From positions 124,001 to 188,000 of the forward strand of contig NZ_JABTEL010000006.1 of NCBI RefSeq assembly GCF_013285155.1: 64,000 nucleotides of DNA. The letters run 5' to 3'. The notes under the pieces are model-generated. The model saw only the letters and a list, made by a program, of their open reading frames with translations. It was not told the DNA's origin and did no database searches. Source of the DNA: Winogradskyella undariae (GTDB lineage Bacteria > Bacteroidota > Bacteroidia > Flavobacteriales > Flavobacteriaceae). Position numbers and translations under genes: made by a program. Shown here in pieces: positions 8,594-18,379 of the stretch; the stretch's first letter is position 1, and every line of letters begins with the position of its first letter.

Positions 8594-8830
8594 ATGTCAA
8601 GAGTTTGTGAACTTACTGGGAAGAAAGCGATGGTTGGAAACAATGTTTCTCACGCAATGAATAAAACTAAACGCAAGTTTGATGCAAACTTGATTAAGAA
8701 ACGTTTTTATATTCCTGAAGAAGATAAGTGGGTAACATTAAAAGTTTCTACATCAGCGTTAAAGACTATCAATAAAATTGGTATCGAAGCGATGTTGAAA
8801 GAAGCTAGAGCAAAAGGATTTTATAAATAA
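8594..8830 (+). CDS. rpmB: 50S ribosomal protein L28 (bL28)
   Basis: 78 residues, typical for Bacteroidota bL28. Recognised from the N-terminus MSRVCELTGKKAMVGNNVSHA and the following basic stretch KTKRKFDANLIKKRFY. It is a structural protein of the large ribosomal subunit. It begins the operon rpmB-rpmG-DUF4295, with 30 nt to rpmG, under the promoter at 8488-8518. Confidence 0.98.
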   Translation: MSRVCELTGKKAMVGNNVSHAMNKTKRKFDANLIKKRFYIPEEDKWVTLKVSTSALKTINKIGIEAMLKEARAKGFYK

Positions 8831-8860
8831 TAGCGTTTTTTACGCTTAAGTCGATTTACA

Positions 8861-9043
8861 ATGGCAAAAAGAGGAAATAGAATACAAGTGATCTTAGAGT
8901 GCACAGAGCACAAAACTTCTGGACAACCAGGAACATCTAGATACATTACAACGAAAAATAAAAAGAATACGCCAGATCGTATGGAGATTAAGAAATTTAA
9001 TCCTATCCTTAAGCGTATGACAGTTCATAAAGAGATAAAATAA
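8861..9043 (+). CDS. rpmG: 50S ribosomal protein L33 (bL33)
   Basis: 60 residues. [16 protein letters not shown] and the C-terminal [17 protein letters not shown] are standard bL33. The internal [15 protein letters not shown] also matches. No CxxC pair is present, so this is a zinc-free form. The gene for the next small protein follows after 6 nt. Confidence 0.98.
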   Translation: MAKRGNRIQVILECTEHKTSGQPGTSRYITTKNKKNTPDRMEIKKFNPILKRMTVHKEIK

Positions 9044-9049
9044 GAAACC

Positions 9050-9202
9050 ATGGCAAAGAAATCAGTAGCGTCTTTACAGACAGGATCAAAGCGTTTGACA
9101 AAAGCGATAAAAATGGTAAAATCACCAAAAACTGGAGCTTACATGTTTGTAGAATCAGTAATGGCACCAGAATTTGTCAGTGACTTTTTAAACAAAAAAT
9201 AA
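9050..9202 (+). CDS. DUF4295 family small basic protein, probable ribosomal protein
   Basis: A 50-residue basic protein, starting MAKKSVASLQTGSKRLTKA and ending SDFLNKK. It begins 6 nt after the rpmG stop and precedes the terminator at 9228-9257. DUF4295 proteins occur in Bacteroidota in this position, between rpmG and ftsY. From memory, the F. johnsoniae ribosome structure described an additional large-subunit protein, bL38; I think this family corresponds to it, but cannot confirm it from sequence alone. Its operon position supports a ribosomal role. Confidence 0.85.
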   Translation: MAKKSVASLQTGSKRLTKAIKMVKSPKTGAYMFVESVMAPEFVSDFLNKK

Positions 9203-9227
9203 TCTTTATTTACATATAGATTTATAA

Positions 9228-9257
9228 AACTGCTTTCATTAGAAAGCAGTTTTTTTA
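9228..9257 (+). terminator. Intrinsic terminator of the rpmB operon
   Basis: AACTGCTTTC (9228-9237) pairs with GAAAGCAGTT (9242-9251), a perfect 10-bp stem, followed by a run of T to 9257. Confidence 0.92.
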
Positions 9258-9396
9258 TGCTTATATTTGAAAAGGTCTGACAACTTAGCAGTAAATTGTT
9301 ATAGGCAAGATTATTGTTTGTTATAAAATTGAATAACAATACTATTTAGAGAATACAACAATCTCTGTTTAAGTCTTGTTTAAATAGAATCATACA

Positions 9397-10371
9397 ATGA
9401 GTTTTTTTAAAAAAATATTCTCTTCCGAAAAGAAAGAAACCTTAGACAAAGGTTTAGAGAAATCTAAAACTTCTTTTTTTACTAAACTGAACAAGGCTGT
9501 TGCAGGAAAATCTAAAGTAGATGATGATGTCTTAGATAATCTTGAAGAAATTTTGGTAACTAGCGATGTTGGTGTAGAGACCACATTAAAAGTGATTACA
9601 CGTATTGAAGAACGTGTAGCACAAGATAAATATTTAGGGACTTCTGAGCTTAATAAAATTTTAAGAGAAGAGATTGCTGCTTTATTATCAGAAACTAAAT
9701 CTGGTGAAGAAACAGAATACACAATTCCTGAATTACCTAAACAAGCAGATGGTTCTAAAACACCTTACGTTCTTATGGTGGTTGGTGTTAATGGTGTTGG
9801 CAAAACAACAACTATTGGTAAGTTAGCCTATCAGTTTAAAAAGAAAGGTTTAAAAGTTGTACTTGGTGCAGCTGATACTTTTAGAGCTGCAGCCATAGAT
9901 CAGTTACAAGTTTGGGCAGATCGTGTAGATGTACCAATGGTAAGACAAGAAATGGGATCAGATCCTGCTTCTGTTGCTTTTGATGCTTTACAATCTGGTG
10001 TTAACCAACAAGCCGATGTTATTATTATTGATACTGCAGGACGTTTACATAATAAGATTAACTTAATGAATGAGTTAACCAAAGTAAAACGTGTAATGCA
10101 AAAAGTTGTTCCTAACTCACCACACGATGTGTTATTAGTATTAGATGGTTCTACAGGACAAAATGCTTTTGAGCAAGCTAAGCAATTTACAGCTGCAACT
10201 GAAGTAACGTCATTAGCGGTAACAAAATTAGACGGAACAGCAAAAGGTGGTGTTGTAATTGGGATTAGTGATCAATTTCAAATCCCTGTAAAATATATTG
10301 GAGTAGGTGAAGGTATTGAAGATTTACAAGTCTTTAATAAATATGAATTTGTCGACTCTTTCTTTAAATAA
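9397..10371 (+). CDS. ftsY: Signal recognition particle receptor FtsY
   Basis: 324 residues with a short acidic/basic N-terminal A region and a full NG GTPase domain. Visible motifs: GVNGVGKTTTIGKLA (G1), AADTFRAAAIDQLQ (G2), DTAGRLHNK (G3), TKLDGTAKGG (G4/G5). It docks SRP-ribosome complexes at the membrane for co-translational insertion, in the same pathway as YidC (30804-32714). The A domain is short, as usual for Bacteroidota. The terminator follows immediately. Confidence 0.98.
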   Translation: MSFFKKIFSSEKKETLDKGLEKSKTSFFTKLNKAVAGKSKVDDDVLDNLEEILVTSDVGVETTLKVITRIEERVAQDKYLGTSELNKILREEIAALLSETKSGEETEYTIPELPKQADGSKTPYVLMVVGVNGVGKTTTIGKLAYQFKKKGLKVVLGAADTFRAAAIDQLQVWADRVDVPMVRQEMGSDPASVAFDALQSGVNQQADVIIIDTAGRLHNKINLMNELTKVKRVMQKVVPNSPHDVLLVLDGSTGQNAFEQAKQFTAATEVTSLAVTKLDGTAKGGVVIGISDQFQIPVKYIGVGEGIEDLQVFNKYEFVDSFFK

Positions 10372-10372
10372 T

Positions 10373-10407
10373 AAAAAAAGCCAATCTAAATTTAGATTGG
10401 CTTTTTT
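10373..10407. terminator. Bidirectional intrinsic terminator between ftsY and the T9SS protein
   Basis: GCCAATCTAAA and TTTAGATTGGC (10380-10401) form an uninterrupted palindrome flanked by A- and T-tracts, serving the two convergent genes. Confidence 0.9.
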
Positions 10408-10410
10408 ATT

Positions 10411-12594
10411 TTATCGTTTTAAACTAAAGTGGCCAGTATAGCTTCTGCCATTTTCCCTAGTAGCTACAAACCAATAATCTGAAGTTGGCATTGGGTTTCC
10501 ATTATAGTTACCATCCCAAACAGAATTAGAATCTAAAATCTTTAGAATTTTTCCATATCTATTATAAATTTTTATGTTTAATGATGGTTCTGAAATTGAA
10601 TTTTCTATGAACCATGTGTCGTGATTTCCATCACCATTTGGGGTGAAATATTTGGGGTAGCTTAATAAATAAATGACCTCTTCAATAACACCACAACCTC
10701 TTTTATCTCTAATATAAACAGTGTATTCACCAGGTGTTAAGCCTGTGAAATTATTACTGATTTGATAAATTATACCATCTATAGAATATTCATAGTCCCC
10801 TAAACTTACATCAGATAGGTGAACTGTAATACTGTTGTTATTATCTGACCAATCATCAATATCAATTTGAGATATAACTGCTGTATTAGACAAAATTACT
10901 TCAAATTCCTTAGTGGAAGCACAAGTATAATCAAGGTGATCTTCTGTAACTGTAACAGAATATTGTCCTAAGTTTTCTTCGGAAATAATAATGGATTGTG
11001 AAGTTTCTCCGGTAGACCATAAATAGCTATTAAAACCATAGCCGGCATCTATACTTATTGTATTATAACCAGCACAAATACCTACTGAATCTTGTATTTC
11101 TATGAGTGGTGTTTCTTCTAAGTATAAAATAATTTCAGCTATTTGATAGCATTGATCAGGTGAGTCTATTCTGGCATATATTAAAAGAGTATCTTCATTC
11201 CAATTGTAATTTTCAGGATCTAGTATTCTACTTTCGTCATTGTAGTTTTCAGCATCCGATAAATTTTCAAAATAACTAAAAATACAATCTTCACAATTTA
11301 CAATATTAGTTTCGTAAAGTGTGAAATCTACATTTTCTTCATAATCATTATCCGTGTCACAAATAGGAGTTTCAATATTGTTTACAACTAAACTAGGTGA
11401 TAGTATAGTGATTAATACAGGAAACCTTAGATCACTTTCACATCCATTATTGGTTTCTTGAGCGCCGTAATAAGTTATTCCATCAATTAAATACGTTGTG
11501 TTAGGAATTATATTTCCATCAATAGCTTCATCATACCAAATAGCTGCTCCGTTGACTTCAATAGTATTTACCGTTGGTTGTTGTGTTGTACAAAATGTTT
11601 GTTCTGAGGCTCCTGTTAGAGCTTCAGGTGTTTCGAGAATTGTAATATTATAATCTTCAGAAGTAATTCTACATGAAGTTGAATTTATGTTTGTTCCATT
11701 AGCAACGGTTAAACGATATAGAAAAGTGCCAGAATTACTGGTTTCCGTAAATGTATATTCGGTTGTTATTTCTCCGGTAATATCAATCCAACTCTCTCCT
11801 AGGTCATTGGAATATTGCCATTGGTATTGTGGATCTGAATAGCCAGAAGAAACTTCTGATTGAAATGTGTAATTAACTAATTCATTCTGACAGAGGGTAA
11901 TAGAGCTATTGATTTCATCATCTATAGAATTGGTAATTGTAGGTCCGCAAGGTCTAAAAGCAATATCATCTAAAGCAATATCATTTCCAGGATTTGCACT
12001 TGGTGCAGAGTTTAGCATAGTGATAATAACCTCTTCATCATTATCTAATGTAAAAAAGAATCCATACTGTACCCAAACTCCTGATGTCGTTTGTGCAATA
12101 TCACCGGTGTTGTAGGATCCTAATATATTACCAGCAGTATCACTAATTCTAAATGTAACATCCGGATGGTATTCATCTGTACCGACAGAAGGATTCATAA
12201 TATTCATTACATAAGCTGAGAATTCGTAGGTTGTATTAGAGCAAAGTCCTGTGATTGATTTAGTGTAAAAAACACCTTCATTAGCTATAACAGCACTATT
12301 AATTACCATCATATAACCATTTGAATTTCCTGTATGATCACTTGTTACATGCCATGCATTTGATTTTAACCCATTGGTTGTATTAGAAATAGTGTATTCG
12401 CCTTCGTCTAATTCACCTGAATTACTGTAAGTAAATGCAGTAATATTTGAATCTAAGGCATCACCTCGTGCTGATCCATATCCAAAATCTATTTCAACAA
12501 CAGGATCACCTAAACTACCTTCGCATAATTGTGCGTAAGATTGAATTGAATAAGAAAAAATTATAAAAAAGAGGAGTTGATATTTTTTATGCAA
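10411..12594 (-). CDS. Secreted T9SS protein with gliding motility-associated C-terminal (CHU_C) sorting domain
   Basis: 727 residues. A signal peptide ends at SYAQ near residue 21. Next come a jelly-roll-like N-terminal region (about 25-215), an Ig-like segment (about 225-320) and further beta-rich segments. The last ~85 residues form the type B sorting domain: YFTPNGDGNHDTWFI, IKIYNRYGKIL, WDGNYNGNPMPTSDYWF. It is predicted to cross the outer membrane through the type IX system and stay at or leave the surface. An adhesin-like role is inferred from the beta-rich architecture; the ligand is unknown. It lies between ftsY and rimO on the opposite strand. Confidence 0.9.
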   Translation of the reverse strand: MHKKYQLLFFIIFSYSIQSYAQLCEGSLGDPVVEIDFGYGSARGDALDSNITAFTYSNSGELDEGEYTISNTTNGLKSNAWHVTSDHTGNSNGYMMVINSAVIANEGVFYTKSITGLCSNTTYEFSAYVMNIMNPSVGTDEYHPDVTFRISDTAGNILGSYNTGDIAQTTSGVWVQYGFFFTLDNDEEVIITMLNSAPSANPGNDIALDDIAFRPCGPTITNSIDDEINSSITLCQNELVNYTFQSEVSSGYSDPQYQWQYSNDLGESWIDITGEITTEYTFTETSNSGTFLYRLTVANGTNINSTSCRITSEDYNITILETPEALTGASEQTFCTTQQPTVNTIEVNGAAIWYDEAIDGNIIPNTTYLIDGITYYGAQETNNGCESDLRFPVLITILSPSLVVNNIETPICDTDNDYEENVDFTLYETNIVNCEDCIFSYFENLSDAENYNDESRILDPENYNWNEDTLLIYARIDSPDQCYQIAEIILYLEETPLIEIQDSVGICAGYNTISIDAGYGFNSYLWSTGETSQSIIISEENLGQYSVTVTEDHLDYTCASTKEFEVILSNTAVISQIDIDDWSDNNNSITVHLSDVSLGDYEYSIDGIIYQISNNFTGLTPGEYTVYIRDKRGCGVIEEVIYLLSYPKYFTPNGDGNHDTWFIENSISEPSLNIKIYNRYGKILKILDSNSVWDGNYNGNPMPTSDYWFVATRENGRSYTGHFSLKR

Positions 12595-12682
12595 AGCAAT
12601 ATGTTTTAAAGCAATCTATTAGGTTAGTTGTTACCTTTTAGATGTGTTCTTTACATAAAACTTGCGTTATACTTGATCTTAA

Positions 12683-13762
12683 TTAATCGATAAATGCATT
12701 AATTTTTTCCCATAAGTTATTATCGAAACTAGATAAAGCAAAATTTTCATCATCAGCAGCTTCTCCCATTCTAATTATAACTAGATCTTTACTAGGAACG
12801 ATATAGATTTTCTGATCATTTTTGCCTAAAGCAGCAAATGTATCACTAGGTGCATTAGGGATTAATTCACCTTGAAATTCAAATTGGCTTTGTGGTAAGT
12901 GGTATGAAGATTTACCATTTAACCACCATAAATAGCCATAGGCTTCATTTATAGATTGAGATGTGTTAGTTGCTTCGTGCATATAAAGTTCGGGAATGAT
13001 TTGCTCTGTTTCCCATTTTCCGTTAGCTAGAGATAATAAGCCAAATCTAGCCATGCTTCTTGTAGTACTCCAATAAAGGCTATAACTACCGGTTTGTATC
13101 CAAGCACCAGACATTCCAATTTTAGTTTTTAAATTTGTATTAAAATAATTAGTCCAACTGTCTTGGCTAGCAGCAGAAACAACATCTTGAAGTTTTACAT
13201 ATGCATTATGGTAAGCCCAACGTTGATCAACATCTTCTAAATATTGTAAATTAGAAGATGAAACATCATCTCCCAAATTATCATCTAACCCAGAAGTCAT
13301 TTCTAATAAATTTTTAGAAGTGATTAAGTTTTCTTTTTCTAAAGGAGCACTTGTCCAGCCTGTACCTAGATAATCAGAAACCTTATTATTAATGTCAATT
13401 AAACCTTCTTCTTGTGCAATACCTGTAACAGCAGCAGTTAAAGTTTTACCTGCACTTGCCCAATACCAAGGTGTAGTATCAGTGTGTCCATTCATATATG
13501 CTTCAATTACTATTTTACCATTATGAAGTATTATAAAACTTTTAGTGTTTTTTTCTTCTAAGAAATCTAAAAGAGGTGATAATTGGTCTTCGTTCCAATT
13601 TAATTCAGCCGTAGTTTTGGTTTCCCATATCTCTGAATTTATAGGAGGAAAGTATCTGACTTCTTCATTTTGTGGTTCTTCTGTGCTAGAATCATTGTTA
13701 GAAGTACATGAGAAATATAGTGAGAAAATGAATAAGTATGCAATCAGTAATTTATGTTTCAT
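12683..13762 (-). CDS. Serine hydrolase of the beta-lactamase/PBP4* fold, lipoprotein
   Basis: 359 residues. The N-terminus is a lipoprotein signal with lipobox SLYFSC at about residue 19. The class C-type nucleophile motif SxxK is visible as WASAGKTLTAA (Ser-Ala-Gly-Lys), preceded by IEAYMNGHTDTTPWYW. The second Tyr-x-Asn-like motif is less clear (YHNAYVKL). Enzymes of this family act on D-amino-acid peptides, esters or beta-lactams at the cell envelope. The low similarity to true AmpC motifs makes an esterase or D-peptidase role more likely than antibiotic resistance. Confidence 0.85.
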   Translation of the reverse strand: MKHKLLIAYLFIFSLYFSCTSNNDSSTEEPQNEEVRYFPPINSEIWETKTTAELNWNEDQLSPLLDFLEEKNTKSFIILHNGKIVIEAYMNGHTDTTPWYWASAGKTLTAAVTGIAQEEGLIDINNKVSDYLGTGWTSAPLEKENLITSKNLLEMTSGLDDNLGDDVSSSNLQYLEDVDQRWAYHNAYVKLQDVVSAASQDSWTNYFNTNLKTKIGMSGAWIQTGSYSLYWSTTRSMARFGLLSLANGKWETEQIIPELYMHEATNTSQSINEAYGYLWWLNGKSSYHLPQSQFEFQGELIPNAPSDTFAALGKNDQKIYIVPSKDLVIIRMGEAADDENFALSSFDNNLWEKINAFID

Positions 13763-13851
13763 AATTAATGTTTTATTTTAGACTTACAAAATAATAAAAA
13801 GTTTAAGCTAATAGTAAAGCAATCAAAAATAGATTATCGTAAATCATTACG

Positions 13852-13859
13852 TATCTTTG
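13852..13859 (+). promoter_or_regulatory. -7 element for rimO
   Basis: TATCTTTG lies 20 bp upstream of the rimO ATG. No convincing -33 element was found. Confidence 0.6.
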
Positions 13860-13879
13860 CCAACTGATTTATAAAAAGC

Positions 13880-15184
13880 ATGAGAACAAAAACCATTAAA
13901 AAGAACAAAATCAACGTTATAACATTAGGTTGTAGTAAAAATGTTTACGACAGCGAAGTGTTGATGGGACAATTAAAAGCAAGCGGTAAAGACGTTGTAC
14001 ATGAAGAAGAGGGTAATGTTGTTGTTATAAATACTTGTGGATTTATAAATAATGCTAAGGAGGAAAGTGTGAACACCATTTTGGAGTACATGCAGAAAAA
14101 AGAAGATGGAGAAGTAGATAAGGTTTTTGTAACCGGTTGTTTAAGTGAACGTTATAAGCCAGACTTGGAGAAAGAAATCCCTAATGTAGATCAGTATTTT
14201 GGTACTACAGAATTGCCTGGCTTACTTAAAGCTCTTGGTGCAGATTATAAGCATGAATTAATTGGAGAACGTTTAACAACGACACCAAAAAATTATGCTT
14301 ACTTAAAAATTGCAGAAGGTTGTGATAGACCTTGTAGTTTTTGTGCTATTCCGTTAATGAGAGGTAAGCATAAAAGTACGCCTATTGAAAACTTAGTGAT
14401 TGAAGCAGAAAAGTTAGCCGCAAATGGTGTTAAAGAACTGATTCTTATTGCTCAAGATTTAACATATTATGGCTTAGATATCTATAAGAAAAGAAATCTT
14501 GCAGAATTACTTGAAAACTTGGTTAAAGTTGAAGGTATTGAGTGGATTCGTTTACATTATGCATTTCCTACAGGGTTCCCAATGGATGTGTTAGATGTGA
14601 TGAAGCGTGAGCCAAAGGTTTGTAATTATTTAGATATCCCATTGCAACATATTTCAGATGCTATTTTAAAGAGTATGCGTCGTGGAACTACAGAAGCTAA
14701 AACAACCAAGTTATTAAAGGATTTTAGAGCTAAAGTTCCTGAAATGACTATTAGAACCACATTAATTGTTGGTTATCCTGGTGAAACGCAAGCCGATTTC
14801 GAATTGCTTAGAGATTGGGTAAAGGAAATGCGTTTTGAGCGTTTAGGTTGTTTTACGTATTCTCATGAAGAAAACACACATGCTTTTAATTTAGAAGATG
14901 ATGTTCCTGAAGAAGTGAAAATGGAACGTGTTAATGAAATTATGGAAATTCAATCTCAGATTTCTTGGGAATTGAACCAAGCAAAAATAGGAAAAGAGTT
15001 TAAAGTGGTTATCGATAGAAAAGAAGGAAATTACTTTGTTGGAAGAACGGAATATGATTCTCCAGATGTAGATAATGAAGTTTTAATTGATGCAACAAGT
15101 ACGTATTTAAAAACAGGTGAATTTGCAACGATTAAAGTCATTGAAGCTGAGGACTTTGATCTATATGGTGAAGTTTTAAGTTAA
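13880..15184 (+). CDS. rimO: Ribosomal protein S12 methylthiotransferase RimO
   Basis: 434 residues. The N-terminal MTTase domain starts INVITLGCSKNVYDSEVLMGQL and carries cysteines for the auxiliary cluster (GCSKN, INTCGF, VTGCLSER). The radical SAM motif CDRPCSFCAIPLMRG (CxxxCxxC) is near the centre, and a TRAM-like domain forms the last ~65 residues. RimO adds a methylthio group to the conserved Asp of S12. The SKNxxDSE wording distinguishes it from MiaB. Its placement close to rpmB, rpmG and ftsY is common in the phylum. Confidence 0.97.
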   Translation: MRTKTIKKNKINVITLGCSKNVYDSEVLMGQLKASGKDVVHEEEGNVVVINTCGFINNAKEESVNTILEYMQKKEDGEVDKVFVTGCLSERYKPDLEKEIPNVDQYFGTTELPGLLKALGADYKHELIGERLTTTPKNYAYLKIAEGCDRPCSFCAIPLMRGKHKSTPIENLVIEAEKLAANGVKELILIAQDLTYYGLDIYKKRNLAELLENLVKVEGIEWIRLHYAFPTGFPMDVLDVMKREPKVCNYLDIPLQHISDAILKSMRRGTTEAKTTKLLKDFRAKVPEMTIRTTLIVGYPGETQADFELLRDWVKEMRFERLGCFTYSHEENTHAFNLEDDVPEEVKMERVNEIMEIQSQISWELNQAKIGKEFKVVIDRKEGNYFVGRTEYDSPDVDNEVLIDATSTYLKTGEFATIKVIEAEDFDLYGEVLS

Positions 15185-15242
15185 TAATGATGTGACTTTA
15201 CATTAATATTAGTGTCTTATTAATATCAAATTGATTGTTATT

Positions 15243-15338
15243 ATGAGTACTATTAAAAGAAATCAAATAAGAGTATTAATGCTATTCGCTTGTCTTGTTA
15301 TAGCTTGTTTAGTATATCAGCTTTTATTTTGTATGTAA
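15243..15338 (+). CDS. Candidate 31-residue membrane peptide
   Basis: An ATG-started frame encodes MSTIKRNQIR followed by a hydrophobic stretch VLMLFACLVIACLVYQLLF and ends CM. The pattern, a basic head then one membrane helix, is that of small single-span proteins. It lies 58 nt after rimO with no promoter of its own that I can see, and before the terminator at 15393-15436. There is no family match in my memory, so a chance frame in AT-rich DNA is quite possible. Confidence 0.3.
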   Translation: MSTIKRNQIRVLMLFACLVIACLVYQLLFCM

Positions 15339-15392
15339 CTGATTTATTGTTCTTAAAATGAATTTTCATTGAGAGTCAATTTATAAAAATAA

Positions 15393-15436
15393 AAAAGCAT
15401 GTTAATTCTATATACCAATAGAGCTAACATGCTTTT
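15393..15436. terminator. Bidirectional terminator hairpin
   Basis: AAAAGCATGTTA (15393-15404) pairs with TAACATGCTTTT (15425-15436) around a 20-nt loop, between the convergent rimO side and the M16 peptidase gene. Confidence 0.75.
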
Positions 15437-15469
15437 ATCTATGCTATTTTTTGTTTTATTTCAGCTTCC

Positions 15470-18310
15470 TTAATTAAGTAATATAGCATCACCAAAACCT
15501 AAAGCCTTTAACTTGCTTAATTGTGTTTTGGCATCACCAACAATTATATAAATCATTTTATTTGGTGTAATGTACTTTTTAACCAAGGCTTGCACATCAG
15601 CAACGCTTAAGTCTTTTACAATAGTTTCACGTTGTTTAGCATAATCATCAGCATAACCCAAATTGCTAATATTACTTAGCATACTTAATTTAGCATCTAA
15701 CGTTTCAAAAGCACGAGCACTACTTTTTAGAGTGTATCCTTTTGTGATTTCTAAATCATCTTCAGTATAATTAGTCCCATAATTTGCTAAAATTTCTTTT
15801 ACTAAAGCAGCAGATTCATAAGTTACGTTTGTACGTACGCCACTATTAATAGAGAATTCTCCTTTATAAGCATCGCCATCAAATCTAGAACGAATACCAT
15901 AGGTGTAACCTTTTCCTTCTCGTAATTCTTGTGTTAATTGCGATGCAAAACTACCACCTCCTAAGCGGTAATTCATAACAGAAGCAGCATAATAATCTGC
16001 GTCAGTAGCTTTTAGTGAAGGGTAACCAAATTTTATAACGGATTGTTTAGCACCAGGAACATCATAAAAATAAACTTTAGAAGTTTCTGGAAACTTTGCT
16101 TCAGGCAATTTTGGAATCGTTACAACTTTTGATTCCCAATTTTTATTAATGGCTTGTAACGCATTAACAACTTCTGTTTCTGAAATAGAACCTACCACAT
16201 GAAAGTTTGTCAATTGAGGCGTTAACTTTTCGGAGTAGAAGTTTTGTAAATCTGCTATGGTAATAGAGTTTACAGATGTTTCTGTACCATTATTATTGTA
16301 AGCTAAAATATTGTCTTTGCCATATAATTGTTTAGCAAATTCATGAGATACAATACTATTAGGATTTGCTTTTTGACGTTGAATACTACTAATCGTACTT
16401 TGTTTTAATAAATTAAATTCGTCCTCATCCCAACGTGGTTCTAATAACATTTCCGTTACTAAGTCCATAGTGGCATCAAAATGTTTGGCTAAAGTAGTCC
16501 CAGCGATAGTAACACTATTTTCAGTAGCGTAACTATAAACTTGAGCACCTAAACTTTCAATAGCATTTTCTAAAGCTTCGGGTGTTTTGTTTTTTGTACC
16601 CTTGCTCATCAATCTAGCCATAAGATTAGAAACCCCAACCTTTTCGATGTGTTCTAACAGTAAACCTCCTTTTATTTCAAGTTCAAATTCTACTAAAGGA
16701 ACTTCTGTATTTTCGATACCGAAAACTTTAATTCCAGAAGCTAAATCTTGTTTCCAAACTTTAGGAATTATTAAATCCGGACTTTCTCCATAATCAGGTT
16801 CTATAGAGCGATCAAAACTACTTGGTGTTTTTTCATAATCTGCCGCAATACTAGCATCAAAAGTAGCTTCAGCACCTTCTATAATTTCTTCTTCAACGAT
16901 ATTTGCTAATTCAGAATTTTCTAAAATTAGGTTACCTTGTCCTTTAGGTACAATACTCGTTGCTATAAAATTCTTTCCTTTAATGTAAGTGTTATAAACA
17001 CGCATTACATCTTCAGGGGTTACAGCTAAAATGTGTTGCACATCTTGATTAATAAAACCAGGATCACCTGCAAAAATTTCATATTGAGCTAACTGAAATC
17101 CTTTGCCTAAAACACTAGAGAGTCCTCTGTAAAAATCAGTTTCTTGTCCTGCTTTAATTCTATTTAAGTCAGCTTCAGAAATACCATGAGTTTCAAAATC
17201 TTTTAAACCTTCTTTTATCGCTGCAGCTACAGTATCTAAATGAGTAGCATTAAAAGCAGTAACGCTCAGCATTAATTGTCCAGCAATTTCAGCATTGTTT
17301 TGATAAAATTGTATATTATCGGTAAGCTTTTCTTTTTCAACTAAGACTTTATTTAATGGTGCTTTTTTTCCATTAGATAAATAATCTGTCAGGACACTTA
17401 GGGCATAAGAATCCTTATCGTATTCCGGTACCCCTGGCCAAGCCATTGTTAACCTTGGTAAGCGTGCAAAATTATCTTCGTAGTATAATTGTTTTGTCGC
17501 TGTTAAAGTTACAGGTTGTTTTTTTACCTCAAGGATGTCTTCACCTTTTGGGATTTCATCAAAATACTTTTTTACCCAAGTTTTCGTTTGTGCAATATCA
17601 ATATCTCCTGCAATGGTTAAAGTGACGTTATTTGGTACATACCAACGTTTGTAAAACTCCTTAACATCTTCTAAAGTGGCATTTTGTAAATCTTCTAAAG
17701 ATCCAATAACTTCCCAACTGTAAGGGTGACCTTCAGGGTATAAATTACTATTTATAACACTAGAATTAAAACCATAAGGTTGATTGTCTACACGCTGACG
17801 TTTTTCGTTTTTAACCACTTGTTTTTCTTTTGCTAAAACAGGGTCTGTTACAGTATTAATAAAGTAACCCAATTTATCTGCTTCTGCCCAAATCATTTTT
17901 TCTAAGGCATCTTTGGGTACGGTTTGAAAATAATTGGTGCGATCTCTACTTGTAGATCCGTTAGCACCAGAGCCACCAATACGAGCACTCATTTGGTCTA
18001 AACCACCTTTGCCAAGATTTTCAGATTCTAAGAATAGTAAATGTTCAAATAAATGAGCAAAACCTGTTCTTCCTGCTTTTTCACGTGCAGAACCTACATG
18101 TGCTGTTAAGGCTACAGCGGCTACAGGATCTGATTTGTCAACATGAAGAATGACTTGTAGGCCATTATCTAAAGTGAATTTTTCATAATCGACTTTAAAT
18201 TCTTGTGCTTCCTGTTCTACTTGTGGTTCTGTTTTTTCCTCGTTTTCTTTACAAGACCAAACGGTGAAAAGTATTAATAAAATTAGAAGTGTTGATTTAG
18301 CATGTTTCAT
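15470..18310 (-). CDS. M16 family zinc peptidase (pitrilysin-like), double-domain lipoprotein
   Basis: 946 residues. A lipobox (VWSC, Cys20) anchors it to the outer or inner membrane facing the periplasm. The first half has the inverted zinc motif HLFEH (His86, Glu89, His90), with the downstream Glu in KEKQVVKNEKRQR. The second half (from about residue 520) repeats the fold but lacks the motif, as in other fused M16 proteins where it forms the other half of the chamber. The substrates are unfolded or small peptides. It is followed on the same strand, upstream, by an M14 peptidase at 18459-20939, so a peptide-degrading pair is likely. A REP-like hairpin separates the two genes. Confidence 0.95.
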   Translation of the reverse strand: MKHAKSTLLILLILFTVWSCKENEEKTEPQVEQEAQEFKVDYEKFTLDNGLQVILHVDKSDPVAAVALTAHVGSAREKAGRTGFAHLFEHLLFLESENLGKGGLDQMSARIGGSGANGSTSRDRTNYFQTVPKDALEKMIWAEADKLGYFINTVTDPVLAKEKQVVKNEKRQRVDNQPYGFNSSVINSNLYPEGHPYSWEVIGSLEDLQNATLEDVKEFYKRWYVPNNVTLTIAGDIDIAQTKTWVKKYFDEIPKGEDILEVKKQPVTLTATKQLYYEDNFARLPRLTMAWPGVPEYDKDSYALSVLTDYLSNGKKAPLNKVLVEKEKLTDNIQFYQNNAEIAGQLMLSVTAFNATHLDTVAAAIKEGLKDFETHGISEADLNRIKAGQETDFYRGLSSVLGKGFQLAQYEIFAGDPGFINQDVQHILAVTPEDVMRVYNTYIKGKNFIATSIVPKGQGNLILENSELANIVEEEIIEGAEATFDASIAADYEKTPSSFDRSIEPDYGESPDLIIPKVWKQDLASGIKVFGIENTEVPLVEFELEIKGGLLLEHIEKVGVSNLMARLMSKGTKNKTPEALENAIESLGAQVYSYATENSVTIAGTTLAKHFDATMDLVTEMLLEPRWDEDEFNLLKQSTISSIQRQKANPNSIVSHEFAKQLYGKDNILAYNNNGTETSVNSITIADLQNFYSEKLTPQLTNFHVVGSISETEVVNALQAINKNWESKVVTIPKLPEAKFPETSKVYFYDVPGAKQSVIKFGYPSLKATDADYYAASVMNYRLGGGSFASQLTQELREGKGYTYGIRSRFDGDAYKGEFSINSGVRTNVTYESAALVKEILANYGTNYTEDDLEITKGYTLKSSARAFETLDAKLSMLSNISNLGYADDYAKQRETIVKDLSVADVQALVKKYITPNKMIYIIVGDAKTQLSKLKALGFGDAILLN

Positions 18311-18379
18311 ATATAATGTGTTTAAAGTGTTGTTTTATATTGTGTTAAGTTCTATGGTATTGGATACTTGTTTTTAACT

